NCBI GenBank assembly: GCA_003164295.1
Contig: PLTA01000015.1
Coordinates: forward strand, 1 to 63,057
Length of the DNA: 63,057 nucleotides
Reading direction: 5' to 3'
From: Candidatus Bathyarchaeota archaeon
GTDB taxonomy: Archaea; Thermoproteota; Bathyarchaeia; Bathyarchaeales; Bathycorpusculaceae
In this document: positions 1 to 8,384 of the stretch, piece by piece
Numbering within the stretch: the first letter of the stretch is position 1
How the letters are laid out: each line of letters starts with the position of its first letter
The notes under the pieces: model-generated
The model's database searches: none
What the model was told of the DNA's origin: nothing
Seen by the model: the letters and a program-made list of their open reading frames with translations, nothing else
Position numbers and translations under genes: made by a program

Positions 1-56
1 TCACTTTTAAGATGCCCACACGTGCACATTTCATCTTTAATTTTATCTTTATCCAT
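1..56 (-). CDS. N-terminus of a small Cys-His protein, cut by the window edge
   Basis: An ATG at 56-54 on the minus strand opens a frame that runs off the left edge after 18 codons. An AAGGA-type ribosome site lies about 9 bases upstream. The visible residues are charged and then contain Cys-Thr-Cys-Gly-His at positions 11-15, which looks like the start of a zinc-binding knuckle. Small archaeal zinc proteins often begin this way, but no family can be named from 18 residues. Confidence 0.5.
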   Translation of the reverse strand, partial: MDKDKIKDEMCTCGHLKS

Positions 57-365
57 AAAGATTTATCCTTATCAAATAAACAACTTTAGCCTTCAAAAAG
101 TTTTAGGTTTGAGTCTAATTAAATTTTAATCCAACCAACCAATTACTTTTCAGCTTAGCAGTGCACCTGAAACGGCTCTGCGCGGTAGACACTTTCGGCA
201 TTTACGTAGAATCTATTGATCAAAGTAGAAGGGTAGAGTGGAATTATCTTTCAACTGCAAATGGCTAATGCACTTTGTGCATGGCGAGATGTCCACGTGT
301 CAAAATCTAAATACTTGAAAGGACAAGGAGAAATGTGTAAGACTTAGCGTAGTGGAGGAAGTTTT
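57..365. other. Intergenic, no gene seen
   Basis: This is a divergent intergenic stretch between the left-edge partial gene and a small plus-strand zinc-ribbon gene. It is AT-rich in its first half. The only structure seen is a perfect 6+3+6 inverted repeat, ATGCAC-TTT-GTGCAT, at 268-282. I found no reading frame with a plausible ribosome site and no tRNA-like fold. Confidence 0.5.
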
Positions 366-500
366 GTGTCTCGAAGTTATGAGCGCGATGAAGATTGGTT
401 AGTAACGTGCCCTGAATGCCTTGGTCAAGGTACAATAGGTACAGGGGAAAATAGAGTACGATGTTCAAAATGCGGTGGCTCAGGAAGAATAAAGCGATAA
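366..500 (+). CDS. 44-residue zinc-ribbon protein with DnaJ-type CxxCxGxG repeats
   Basis: A GTG start at 366 sits 6-7 bases after a strong GGAGGA site (354-359) and opens a 44-codon frame. Residues 15-22 (CPECLGQG) and 33-40 (CSKCGGSG) form two CxxCxGxG knuckles, the pattern of the DnaJ central zinc domain. Nothing else is present: there is no J domain and no substrate domain. Free-standing minis of this kind can be metal-binding adaptors or chaperone accessories. The function here is unknown. The strong ribosome site and four well-spaced cysteines make it a real gene. Confidence 0.65.
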   Translation: MSRSYERDEDWLVTCPECLGQGTIGTGENRVRCSKCGGSGRIKR

Positions 501-712
501 TGCATTTAGTTCTTCAAAATAGTTCTGCAGAAAATGTTCTTTGGGTTTTGTCACGTTTTGTGAATTTGGATTAATTGCAAAAATTGATAGGATTTAGAAC
601 AAATTCCATGTTTTGATGAGTTCAGAATGGAATTGACAAATTAGTTAAGTGTACTTCGCAACAAACCTTATTTTAAGTTTGGATAATAAATCCGTTTGGT
701 GGGGGTACAAAT

Positions 713-835
713 GTGTCGAAACGTAATAAAGTAACTACGATCTTCATGTTGCCTTTTGTTGTTATCACTCTCGTTATTGGATGGTGTCTATCCGCTACAG
801 GTGAAAAAACTAACCGCCAAACAGAAAAAACATAG
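713..835 (+). CDS. 40-residue single-span membrane peptide
   Basis: A GTG start at 713 follows a GGTGGGGG run at 698-705. The frame encodes a basic N-terminus (SKRNKVTT), one hydrophobic helix at about residues 10-28, and a charged hydrophilic tail ending at TAG 833-835. The positive-inside rule suggests the N-terminus is cytoplasmic. The longer frame on the opposite strand over the same bases lacks a comparable ribosome site. Function unknown. Confidence 0.5.
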   Translation: MSKRNKVTTIFMLPFVVITLVIGWCLSATGEKTNRQTEKT

Positions 836-1044
836 AAAAACATAGCTTCCCATTGAAGTTGCACCATTCCGAAAGGCATGAGATTTGCGGGCTTTAAAGC
901 TGTTAGGCTCCATGAAGGCTTGAACAGTAAATAGGCATTTCTTTTACGAAAGATTATAAATAATATAACCCTTTGAAACGCCTATAGTCTTGTTAAAGTG
1001 GGTAAAAAATCTTTATAATAAAAAAAGGATGGTTTGGTTTTAGT

Positions 1045-1236
1045 TTATTCTTGGCCGTGATGCATCATACCCATGCCCATACCTTTTCCTTTCATGCCTT
1101 CTCGCCAGTTCTGCATCAGTTCTGGTATTATTTTACTCATGTTTTCCATGTTCATTTTGATAAGGTCCATGGCTGGCTCGTTTATTTCGAATTCAACTGT
1201 TAGTTTTACTTTGCCACTTTTTTCTGCTGTTTCCAC
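1045..1236 (-). CDS. Small protein with Met/His-rich C-terminal tail
   Basis: The frame encodes 63 residues from a GTG start at 1236, about 5 bases after a near-consensus AAGGAGGTG site. The body is a short beta strand and helix segment rich in Met and Glu. The last 16 residues are Gly-, Met- and His-rich (GMKGKGMGMGMMHHGQE). Such Met/His tails often bind soft metal ions such as Cu(I) or Co/Ni. It lies 118 bases downstream of hemD on the same strand, so it could be the last gene of the tetrapyrrole operon or a separate unit. Metal binding is an inference from composition alone. Confidence 0.7.
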   Translation of the reverse strand: METAEKSGKVKLTVEFEINEPAMDLIKMNMENMSKIIPELMQNWREGMKGKGMGMGMMHHGQE

Positions 1237-1353
1237 AAATACACCTCCTTAAAATCAAAGTCGTAAATGGTTTTTTCCTATTTAATTGGTGACTGGATGT
1301 GTTTTTAAAGATACGTGGCTGTACCGATGCAACAACATAATTATTTATTTCAA

Positions 1354-2181
1354 CTATTCGGAGTTCCAATAACTAGCTAATGCCGCTAACGCTTTTTCAA
1401 ACAAGTAATCTTCTGGTACAACATCAACTTTTACGCCCATTTCGGTTAATGCTTCGGCGGTTGTGGAACCAATAGCAACTGTTGTAACTTTGTCGTTTAT
1501 TATGCTTCTGAGTTTATCCACTGGAGCTTTTTCGGTAAGCATTTGAAAAATGTTTTTTGCGCTCAATCCGCTCCCAAAAACAATTGCATCAATTTTTCCT
1601 GAAGTTAAATCTTGAAAGAATCTATCCTTCAATTCTGCATCAACTGGCAGACCGGATTCGTAAACATAAATTTCTTCAACATCTGCCCCCATTTCCTTGA
1701 GCTTTTCACTTAAAATGGGCGTTGCATTGCTTGTTCTTGGAATCCGAATTTTTTTTCCTGAAAGCTCTTTGCTATTCAAACACTCGATTAATCCTTCAGA
1801 ACTATATTTCATCGGAACCAAACCTACTTTAACACGGTGTTCTTCCAGTGCCTGAGCGGTCCGCGGTCCAACAGCAATAACAAACGTTTTAGACAAACCA
1901 ACCTTCAGTTGACTTGTTTGCTTTAGGCTTTCAGCAATGCTAAAAAGGTATTTGACGCCGTTTGTGCTCATCAAAATAACGTAATCAACTTTTCCTTTCT
2001 CAAGTTCTGTAATGAATTTTTTGATTGGCGTAAAGTTAGTTAATGCTTTGATTTCGATGGCGGGAATGTAGTAGGGTACGCCGCCTTTTTCCTCGATAAG
2101 TTTGCCTGCTTCTTCGGCTTGTCCTGCAGGTCGTGTTAATGCGACTGTTTTTCCTTTTAGGCTAGGGGTTTTTTGAACCAT
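1354..2181 (-). CDS. hemD: Uroporphyrinogen-III synthase
   Basis: HemD cyclises hydroxymethylbilane to uroporphyrinogen III with inversion of ring D. It is the last shared step before heme, siroheme and corrin branches. The 275-residue protein shows the two-lobe HemD pattern: KTVALTRPAGQAEE near the N-terminus, the MSTNGVKYLF segment near residue 71, VGPRTAQALE near 103 and the FGSGLSAKNIFQ segment near 202. Its start overlaps the end of the uroporphyrinogen methyltransferase gene by 25 bases, so the two are translationally coupled. It is the last clear gene of the minus-strand tetrapyrrole operon. HemD sequences are poorly conserved, but length, motifs and context agree. Confidence 0.93.
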   Translation of the reverse strand: MVQKTPSLKGKTVALTRPAGQAEEAGKLIEEKGGVPYYIPAIEIKALTNFTPIKKFITELEKGKVDYVILMSTNGVKYLFSIAESLKQTSQLKVGLSKTFVIAVGPRTAQALEEHRVKVGLVPMKYSSEGLIECLNSKELSGKKIRIPRTSNATPILSEKLKEMGADVEEIYVYESGLPVDAELKDRFFQDLTSGKIDAIVFGSGLSAKNIFQMLTEKAPVDKLRSIINDKVTTVAIGSTTAEALTEMGVKVDVVPEDYLFEKALAALASYWNSE

Positions 2182-2912
2182 GCGAGTTTCCTGCCCAAGT
2201 TTGCTACTTCACCAATAACGATGACTGCTGGCGGCTTAACCTGTTTTTCCTCTGCCAATTTAGCTATTGTGCCGATTTTGGCTATGATTGTTCTTTGTTG
2301 TTGTAGTGTGCCTGATTCTATGATGGCTGCGGGTGTTTGTGGGCTTACTCCGCCGTTTATTAGCTTTTCAGTTATGGCTTGAAGCGATTCAACGCCCATT
2401 AAAATGACCATGGTATCTACGGCATCTGCGATTTTTGCCCAATTAATGGGTTTTTCTGCGTCGCCTGCTCTGTGCCCAGTTATGATTGCTACTGATGCTG
2501 CATAATCGCGATGAGTTAAAGGGATGCCTGCGTACATTGGAGCAGCAACAGAGGAACTAATTCCAGGCACAACTTCAAACTCAATGCCATTTTCCACCAA
2601 AGCTTCGGCTTCTTCTCCGCCCCTGCCGAAAACAAATGGATCCCCACCTTTAAGCCTAACAACTGTGCCGCCTGTCTTGGCTTTCTCAATTATCAACTCA
2701 GTAATTTTATCTTGAGGAGCCTCATGTTTTCCCGTTCTTTTCCCCACGTAAATCTTCTCTGCTTTTTCCGGAGTTAAGGTAAGGATTGCTTCTCCGACTA
2801 ATCGGTCATAAATTACAATGTCTGCTTGCTTTAGCAGTTCAACCGCTTTGACAGTAAGCAGTTTCGGGTCGCCGGGTCCAGCGCCAACAAGGTAAACTTT
2901 ACCAGGTGCCAT
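2157..2912 (-). CDS. cobA: Uroporphyrinogen-III C-methyltransferase (SUMT)
   Basis: This SAM-dependent enzyme methylates uroporphyrinogen III at C2 and C7 to give precorrin-2, which commits the pathway to siroheme or corrin. The 251-residue protein has the tetrapyrrole methylase signature at residues 8-24 (LVGAGPGDPKLLTVKAV) and the second conserved loop RLKGGDPFVFGRGGEE near residue 86. It is a single-domain SUMT, not fused to HemD or CysG as in some bacteria. It overlaps hemC by 14 bases upstream and hemD by 25 bases downstream. The product feeds the precorrin-2 dehydrogenase encoded four genes upstream in the operon. Confidence 0.96.
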   Translation of the reverse strand: MAPGKVYLVGAGPGDPKLLTVKAVELLKQADIVIYDRLVGEAILTLTPEKAEKIYVGKRTGKHEAPQDKITELIIEKAKTGGTVVRLKGGDPFVFGRGGEEAEALVENGIEFEVVPGISSSVAAPMYAGIPLTHRDYAASVAIITGHRAGDAEKPINWAKIADAVDTMVILMGVESLQAITEKLINGGVSPQTPAAIIESGTLQQQRTIIAKIGTIAKLAEEKQVKPPAVIVIGEVANLGRKLAWFKKPLA

Positions 2913-3834
2913 ATTTTTCTCTCCATTCCTTCTCGAAATCTTTAGCTCCTTGCCTTATGAGGTCTTTACCTACTTTTTCGCCAAGTTCATCCGCTTCGAC
3001 TAATGTTCCCTTTGCGGAAGCACTGATTTTCTTTCGGTCATTAAGCGAGAATATGCATCCAAACAACGAAAGGTTATTGCCTTCTGCATGTGCAACAGCA
3101 CCTATGGGTACTCGGCACCCGCCTTCTAACTCAAGCACCAAACTCCGTTCAGCGTTAGTTTCCGCACGAGTTGTTTTGTCTTCAACCGATCGCAAAAGTG
3201 TTATTACGCTTTCGTTTCCTTCTTTAGCAACTATTGCTATGGCCCCTTGCCCAGCTGCTGAGGGGAACTGTTCAAGTGAGAGGCGTTCAGTGATTTCTTT
3301 TTCTAAATTCATTCTCTCAAGACCTGCTTCAGCGATGACGACGCCTGCATATTCGCCTTTTCTTACTTTGTTTAATCTGGTGTCCACATTTCCTCTTATG
3401 GGTTGAACATCTAAATCAGGACGTATGAATTTGATTTCCGCCATTCTTCTGAGGCTACCTGTTCCAACAACTGAGCCTGCAGGTAAATCATTAAGGGATA
3501 CTTTGCTTTTTGAAATGAAAACGTCGTGTTGTGAATCCCGTTTCGGAATTGCAGCTAAAACCGTGTCACTCTGCTGTTCCACAATTGGCACATCTTTTAG
3601 GCTATGAACCGCAAAATCAATTTCGCCACTGACTACTTGCTGATCAATTTCTTTTTCAAAAATGCCCTTACAATCGATACTGAAAAGTGGTTTGCCGTTT
3701 TCTTTGTCGCCGACTGTCTTGATTATGTTTAGCTTGAATTCGAGGTCGGGGTGTGCCTGTTTGATTTGTTTTAGGACTCGGTTAGTTTGTGCAAGTGCAA
3801 GTACACTTCCTCTTGTGCCCACGGTTAGTCTCAT
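2899..3834 (-). CDS. hemC: Porphobilinogen deaminase (hydroxymethylbilane synthase)
   Basis: HemC joins four porphobilinogen units into the linear tetrapyrrole hydroxymethylbilane, using a covalent dipyrromethane cofactor. The cofactor cysteine is visible as Cys240 in the motif LELEGGCRVPIGA. The N-terminus has the family start VGTRGSVLALAQT, and the catalytic Asp lies in the DFAVHSLKDVP segment near residue 73. At 311 residues it is full length. Its ATG overlaps the hemL stop by 4 bases. Products pass directly to HemD in the same operon. Confidence 0.97.
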   Translation of the reverse strand: MRLTVGTRGSVLALAQTNRVLKQIKQAHPDLEFKLNIIKTVGDKENGKPLFSIDCKGIFEKEIDQQVVSGEIDFAVHSLKDVPIVEQQSDTVLAAIPKRDSQHDVFISKSKVSLNDLPAGSVVGTGSLRRMAEIKFIRPDLDVQPIRGNVDTRLNKVRKGEYAGVVIAEAGLERMNLEKEITERLSLEQFPSAAGQGAIAIVAKEGNESVITLLRSVEDKTTRAETNAERSLVLELEGGCRVPIGAVAHAEGNNLSLFGCIFSLNDRKKISASAKGTLVEADELGEKVGKDLIRQGAKDFEKEWREKYGTW

Positions 3835-5144
3835 TTTGTTTGTTTCTCCCTTGCTTTGTTTAGTGCTTTATCAAAAGCCGTTATTGTTTGTTTTAAATCT
3901 TCGTCACAGTGAGCGGTTGATACGAAGCAGGTTTCGAATTGGGACGGTGGAATAAACACGCCTTGTTTGAGGAGCTCATTGAAGTAAGCATCGAACATTT
4001 TGGGGTCAGAGTGCTTGGCGCATGCGTAGTCTCGGACTTCTTCGTTTGTGAAAAATATTTGGTACATTGAAGCGATGTTGTAGACTTGTGCTTGTAAATC
4101 GTAGGATTGGACAATATCCACCAAGGCTTTTGTTAATTCGGCACAGTTTTTCTCAAGTTTGGGGTAAATCTCTGCTTTCTTTTGGTTGAGCAGTTTTAGA
4201 ATTGTGTATCCTGCGGTCGCTGAAACTGGGTTGCCGCTGAAGGTACCTGCTTGGTAGACTTTGCCGACTGGCGAAATGTTTTCCATAATCTCGCGTTTGC
4301 CGCCAAACGCCGCAAGAGGGAAGCCGCCACCCATAACTTTGCCAAGGGTCGCCAAGTCAGGTTTCACACCATAGTATTCCTGCGCACCGCCCAATGCCAA
4401 ACGGAAACCCGTGATTATTTCATCAAAAATCAACACGGTATCATATTGACTTGTTACTTTTCTCATGTAGTTGAGGTAATCGTCTGTTGGCAAAATTAAT
4501 CCAACATTCGCCAAAACAGGTTCAACAATAACTGCGGCAACTTCGTTGCCTTGTCGCTTCATAACTGCCTCTAACGCTTCAACGCTGTTGTAAGGCACAA
4601 CAATTGTGTTCTGGGTTGTTTCCTCAGGAATTCCCAGTGAATTTGGCGCAGAAAAGGTTGTGGCTCCTGACCCTGCTTTAACCAAAACGCTGTCATGTGA
4701 ACCGTGGAAGCATCCTTCAAACTTTACTATTTTTTTTCTTCCTGTGTAGCCTCTTGCCGTTCGAATGGCATGCATGGTAGCTTCTGTACCTGAGTTGACA
4801 AGCCGCAGCATTTCCATGCAAGGTGAAAATGTTGATATTAGCTCTGCAAACTCTACTTCCCGCTCAGTTGGAGCGCCATAAAGTGAGCCTTTGGGCAACT
4901 GAGCTTTTACTGCGTCCATAATGTCTGGTTGTGCATGTCCTAAAAGCAATGCGCCATAAGCCATACAGTAGTCAACATATTGGGCGTCATCTGCACTGTA
5001 TAATTTAGAACCTTGGGCATGGTCAACAAAAAATGGATAAGGCTCAAAGGCTCGAACTGGACTGTTTACGCCGCCAGGCAGAACTTTTTTTGCTCTTTCA
5101 AACAGCGTCTTTGACTTGTTTCCGCTCAAGATTGATTCAACCAA
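3831..5144 (-). CDS. hemL: Glutamate-1-semialdehyde 2,1-aminomutase
   Basis: HemL converts glutamate-1-semialdehyde, made by HemA, to 5-aminolevulinate with pyridoxal phosphate. The Schiff-base lysine is Lys269 in LATLGKVMGGGFPLAAFGG, and the fold-type I motifs VNSGTEATMHAIR (near 117) and IFDEIITGFR (near 239) are present. It is full length at 437 residues. The start is TTG at 5144, which overlaps the hemB end by 19 bases. Together with the divergently encoded HemA it shows that this organism uses the C5 (glutamyl-tRNA) route to tetrapyrroles. Confidence 0.97.
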   Translation of the reverse strand: MVESILSGNKSKTLFERAKKVLPGGVNSPVRAFEPYPFFVDHAQGSKLYSADDAQYVDYCMAYGALLLGHAQPDIMDAVKAQLPKGSLYGAPTEREVEFAELISTFSPCMEMLRLVNSGTEATMHAIRTARGYTGRKKIVKFEGCFHGSHDSVLVKAGSGATTFSAPNSLGIPEETTQNTIVVPYNSVEALEAVMKRQGNEVAAVIVEPVLANVGLILPTDDYLNYMRKVTSQYDTVLIFDEIITGFRLALGGAQEYYGVKPDLATLGKVMGGGFPLAAFGGKREIMENISPVGKVYQAGTFSGNPVSATAGYTILKLLNQKKAEIYPKLEKNCAELTKALVDIVQSYDLQAQVYNIASMYQIFFTNEEVRDYACAKHSDPKMFDAYFNELLKQGVFIPPSQFETCFVSTAHCDEDLKQTITAFDKALNKAREKQTK

Positions 5145-6106
5145 GATTTGGCATTTTTAGCAAAGTAAGTGATGATTAAATCAGCGCCTGCACGTTTTAT
5201 CCCTGTTAAGATTTCTCGGATAACAGTTTTCTCGTCAATCCAACCGTTCATAGCTGCTGCTTTAACCATCGAGTATTCCCCACTGACATTGTATGCAACT
5301 ATGGGCACGTTAAAGTTGTCCTTAGCTATACTGATAATATCTAAGTAGGCTAAAGCGGGTTTGACCATTATCATGTCTGCACCTTCGTTTAGGTCTAGTT
5401 CCATTTCGCGTAGAGCTTCTTCTGGGCTTCCTTGGCTCATTTGGTAGCTTCTTCGGTTTCCAAATTTGGGTGTAGATTCTACTGCTTCCCTAAATGGACC
5501 GTAAAAGCCCGACGCGTATTTTGCTGAGTAAGCCATTATGGGAATTTGCTCAAAACCTGCATCGTCTAACGCTTCACGGATAGCACCTACTTGTCCATCC
5601 ATCATAGCTGATGGGGCAACAACGTCTGCGCCTGCTTCAGCTTGGCTAACCGCAACCTTACCAAGAATCTCAAGAGTTTGGTCGTTTAAGACTTCGCCGT
5701 CTTTAACTAAGCCACAGTGTCCATGACTCATGTACTCGCATAAGCAGACATCGCCGATAACCACAAGTTCTTCTCCATGAGTTTTTTTCAACTCGTCAAT
5801 TGCCTTTTGAACAACACCGTTTTTAGCAAAAGCGCTTGTTCCAGACTCATCTTTTAGGGCTGGTATTCCAAAGAGCAGAACACTTTTTACGCCCTGTTCC
5901 AATGCGAGTTTTCCTTCATCGGCAACTTGATCAACTGGCAATCTGCTGTAACCCGGCATTGATTCAATGGCAACGGGTTTTGTGATGCCTTCGTCAACGA
6001 AAATTGGGTAAATTAGGTTGTTTGGCTGCAGATTTACCTGGTTTAATATTTCCCTCATGGCTGCAGTTCTGCGTAGTCTTCTCATTCTAACGGTTGGAAA
6101 ACTCAA
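5126..6106 (-). CDS. hemB: 5-aminolevulinate dehydratase (porphobilinogen synthase)
   Basis: HemB condenses two aminolevulinate molecules to porphobilinogen. The zinc-binding cysteines are visible at 121, 123 and 131 in VCLCEYMSHGHC, so this is a zinc-type enzyme. The two active-site lysines are Lys196 in MAYSAKYASGFYGPF and Lys249 in MIMVKPALAYLD. At 326 residues it is full length. The TTG start at 6106 lies behind a GGAG site, 2 bases after the precorrin-2 dehydrogenase gene. It belongs to the minus-strand operon. Confidence 0.97.
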   Translation of the reverse strand: MSFPTVRMRRLRRTAAMREILNQVNLQPNNLIYPIFVDEGITKPVAIESMPGYSRLPVDQVADEGKLALEQGVKSVLLFGIPALKDESGTSAFAKNGVVQKAIDELKKTHGEELVVIGDVCLCEYMSHGHCGLVKDGEVLNDQTLEILGKVAVSQAEAGADVVAPSAMMDGQVGAIREALDDAGFEQIPIMAYSAKYASGFYGPFREAVESTPKFGNRRSYQMSQGSPEEALREMELDLNEGADMIMVKPALAYLDIISIAKDNFNVPIVAYNVSGEYSMVKAAAMNGWIDEKTVIREILTGIKRAGADLIITYFAKNAKSWLNQS

Positions 6107-6107
6107 C

Positions 6108-6776
6108 TTAACATGTCTCCTTTTTCTTGATAAGCTTCAATGCTAATTCTTGAGCCTCTCTAAGCTTTCCTTCTTTTAAAACTTGTTTAATGTTATCGTT
6201 ATTAAGTATCTCGTTTAACATTTTGCCTCTAACGTTTGAGTCAGGGAATTTTTCTTTGAGAATGCTGCGTATGTGGCTTTGTAACTTAATCTCAAGTAAA
6301 TCCTCGGGTTGAATCAACCTCTCTATTCTTTCTCTAAGCGCTTTAGCCATCGCAGGGCTTTTTCCAGATGTAGAAACAGCAATCTTTACATCTCCAACGT
6401 GCGCAACTGCTGGCAAAATAAAATCGCTCAGTACAGGATTATCAACCGAATAAACCATACACCCAACGAACTTTGCTGCTTTAATAAGTTCAAAGTTGAG
6501 TTTTGAATCGTTTGTGACAGCCAAAAACATATCAGGTTTAGGATTTAGACTTTCAATAAAAGCTATTGCATCTTTTAGTTCAGTTTTTATTAAATCAATC
6601 TTTTTTTCTTCTGCCAACTTTTGGATGCCGCTTGAAAATTCTTTGCTTATGACCCAAATTCTTGCTCCCGAATCCACAAAGTTTAGGGTTTTTCGGTAGC
6701 CTTCTGAGCCTCCGCCAACTACAATAATGGTTTTTCCATCGAGTTTAAGGTCAATTAGCACTTTTCTTGTTTGCAC
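6108..6776 (-). CDS. Precorrin-2 dehydrogenase / sirohydrochlorin synthase
   Basis: This is the NAD-dependent enzyme (CysG N-terminal / Met8 family) that oxidises precorrin-2 to sirohydrochlorin, the substrate for cobalt insertion by CbiX. The 222-residue protein has an N-terminal Rossmann fold with IVVGGGSEGYRK at residues 18-29, the AVTNDSKLN segment near 105, and the STSGKSPAMAKALRERIE dimer helix typical of the family. It lacks a methyltransferase domain, which is encoded separately downstream. Its GTG start lies inside the end of the preceding gene (26-base overlap), so it is coupled to the amidotransferase-ATPase. Chelatase activity, present in yeast Met8, cannot be judged here. Confidence 0.9.
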   Translation of the reverse strand: MQTRKVLIDLKLDGKTIIVVGGGSEGYRKTLNFVDSGARIWVISKEFSSGIQKLAEEKKIDLIKTELKDAIAFIESLNPKPDMFLAVTNDSKLNFELIKAAKFVGCMVYSVDNPVLSDFILPAVAHVGDVKIAVSTSGKSPAMAKALRERIERLIQPEDLLEIKLQSHIRSILKEKFPDSNVRGKMLNEILNNDNIKQVLKEGKLREAQELALKLIKKKETC

Positions 6777-8322
6777 CTTCAGAATCGATGAGCTTATAAT
6801 TGGTTACTAAAGTTTTGAATTTTTCCATAAACGCCGCATAATCTATTGTAGTTAGTTTAGGGGCGTCGGCAATTTTTGCTAAAGCTTCTAAGTTTAAGTA
6901 TTGTTGGGCAACTTGTATGGCTTGGGCTCCGAATTCGTCATATTTTATTTCGATTTCAGGTATCATGCCTCTTCCTTCTACTTCCATTCGTGGAACAATG
7001 CCTATCAATTCGACGCCTGCATTATCAAAAGCTGTTTTTATGGTTTGTTTAATTTCGTCGTTGAGGTAACTTATGCGTGCTTTGTTTAGGATAACACCGG
7101 TTGTTTTTACTCCGAGATTTCTTAGCAAGTTAACGTAGTTGAGTGTGTTCACCATTGCGCCCTCTACTCCTTCTTTGTCGCAGCCCACAACAAGAACTGT
7201 GGATGCGCCAAGTGCCGCTGCAACTTCCGCTGTCGAAGTCGGACGCACAACGTTATCATTCAATAGCCCAGTGAACGCGCTCATTGCTCCTTCAACTAGG
7301 ATAAAATCGTAAATTTGACTTGCCTCGCTTACTGCTTCGGCAAGAGGTCTCCAACCGCTTTCCCCTATTTTAATCGAAGAAAAAGGTTTGATCGGCTCTT
7401 TGATTAGGTAAAGGGCGGGTACGGCATCTCGTATGTCTCCGCCAACTTTTATGATGCCAACTTTATGGCCTTTCTGCTTTAAAGCTCCAGCTATGCCTGC
7501 CATGAGAAAAGTTTTTCCTGAACCACTTCCTGTCGCTGTAACCAATAGAAGTTTTGGCGTTTTTTGTTTGATAGTGGTTTGTTGTTGGATGTTGGTTGCA
7601 ATTCCAATTTCGCATTTTATTCGCTGCAAAAGTTTTGCGTTTGCACTTCGAATTGCTTCGAGCTGAATTGGATTTATGTTTAATGATTTTATAATACTGT
7701 TGATTATGGTTGGGTTCTGGTCAAGTAATCCGTGAACAAAAATGCCTACCACGTTCCCTTCTTTGTTGGCTACTCCTGAAACCAAATCTTGTGGGTCTTT
7801 GTGATAATTGACTCGTTGTACATGTGAAACAAGAATTGTTTTAGCGTCTTTGTGAAGTAAAATTTGGCCGTAGGTGTGGCAGTGGAATCCTGAAACTTCC
7901 TTGCCAACTTCGTGCGTGATGAAACTCTTGTCAGTTACAGTAGCTTTTACCCGGTCAGTACAGATTAGGGGCTTAAACTCTGCATCCAGCAATCCTAAGC
8001 CTTCTCGGGTTATAGGCACAGTTGAGAGGCGCCCCACATCAGTTTCTTTTGCAAGAATTTGAAAACCTGAGCATATTCCCAAGACAAATTTGCCACATTC
8101 AGCTATTTTCAATATTTCATGGCTTAATTTTTTGTTAACACTTTGTGATTCAACTAGGCTTCCGCCTGGAATAATTATCATGTCTAAAACTTCGGATGCT
8201 GGCTTGCCATCTACAAGGGCATCGGAACAAACCAGGTCTGTGGGCAGGTTTCCGAAGTCTTCAAAGCATGGAAGAGCTCCTGGAAGGTACACCAAACCTA
8301 TTCTTTGATGTAATTTTGTCAC
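6751..8322 (-). CDS. Amidotransferase-ATPase of the CobB/CobQ group with inverted domain order
   Basis: CobB/CbiA and CobQ/CbiP enzymes amidate corrin side chains using ATP and glutamine, and are built ATPase first, amidotransferase second. Here the order is reversed. From the GTG start at 8322, residues 8-215 are a class I glutamine amidotransferase (nucleophile Cys84 in GICSGFQIL; His198 in GIFVHGLLD). Residues 258-500 are a CbiA-type P-loop domain (ATGSGSGKT at 263-271, then LVEGAMSAFTG). It could supply the missing a,c-diamide or cobyric acid synthase, or amidate another tetrapyrrole. The frame stays open to a TTG at 8382, but that would bury the TATA box at 8354-8365 in coding sequence, so the GTG is preferred. 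It heads the hem operon. Confidence 0.85.
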   Translation of the reverse strand: MTKLHQRIGLVYLPGALPCFEDFGNLPTDLVCSDALVDGKPASEVLDMIIIPGGSLVESQSVNKKLSHEILKIAECGKFVLGICSGFQILAKETDVGRLSTVPITREGLGLLDAEFKPLICTDRVKATVTDKSFITHEVGKEVSGFHCHTYGQILLHKDAKTILVSHVQRVNYHKDPQDLVSGVANKEGNVVGIFVHGLLDQNPTIINSIIKSLNINPIQLEAIRSANAKLLQRIKCEIGIATNIQQQTTIKQKTPKLLLVTATGSGSGKTFLMAGIAGALKQKGHKVGIIKVGGDIRDAVPALYLIKEPIKPFSSIKIGESGWRPLAEAVSEASQIYDFILVEGAMSAFTGLLNDNVVRPTSTAEVAAALGASTVLVVGCDKEGVEGAMVNTLNYVNLLRNLGVKTTGVILNKARISYLNDEIKQTIKTAFDNAGVELIGIVPRMEVEGRGMIPEIEIKYDEFGAQAIQVAQQYLNLEALAKIADAPKLTTIDYAAFMEKFKTLVTNYKLIDSEGANKKSAN

Positions 8323-8353
8323 AAATTTTGCCCTTCGCGTATTTACGGTAAAA

Positions 8354-8365
8354 CTTATATTTAAG
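8354..8365. promoter_or_regulatory. Symmetric TATA element shared by two divergent tetrapyrrole operons
   Basis: The 12-mer CTTATATTTAAG reads CTTAAATATAAG on the other strand, so both directions give an archaeal TATA box. On the plus strand its centre is about 25 bases upstream of the hemA ATG at 8385, the spacing of a leaderless transcript. On the minus strand a start about 25 bases away falls just before the GTG at 8322. One TATA element may therefore serve both operons. Confidence 0.6.
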
Positions 8366-8384
8366 ACGGTCGGTTTATCCAACC

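Noticed and set aside
673..879. A 68-codon minus-strand frame
   Set aside because: No ribosome site. The opposite strand has a better small gene with GGTGGGGG before a GTG start.
2906..3406. A 166-codon plus-strand open frame over hemC
   Set aside because: It lies antisense to an intact hemC with a visible cofactor Cys and has no ribosome site. Its Ser/Pro/Leu-rich composition is that of a shadow frame.
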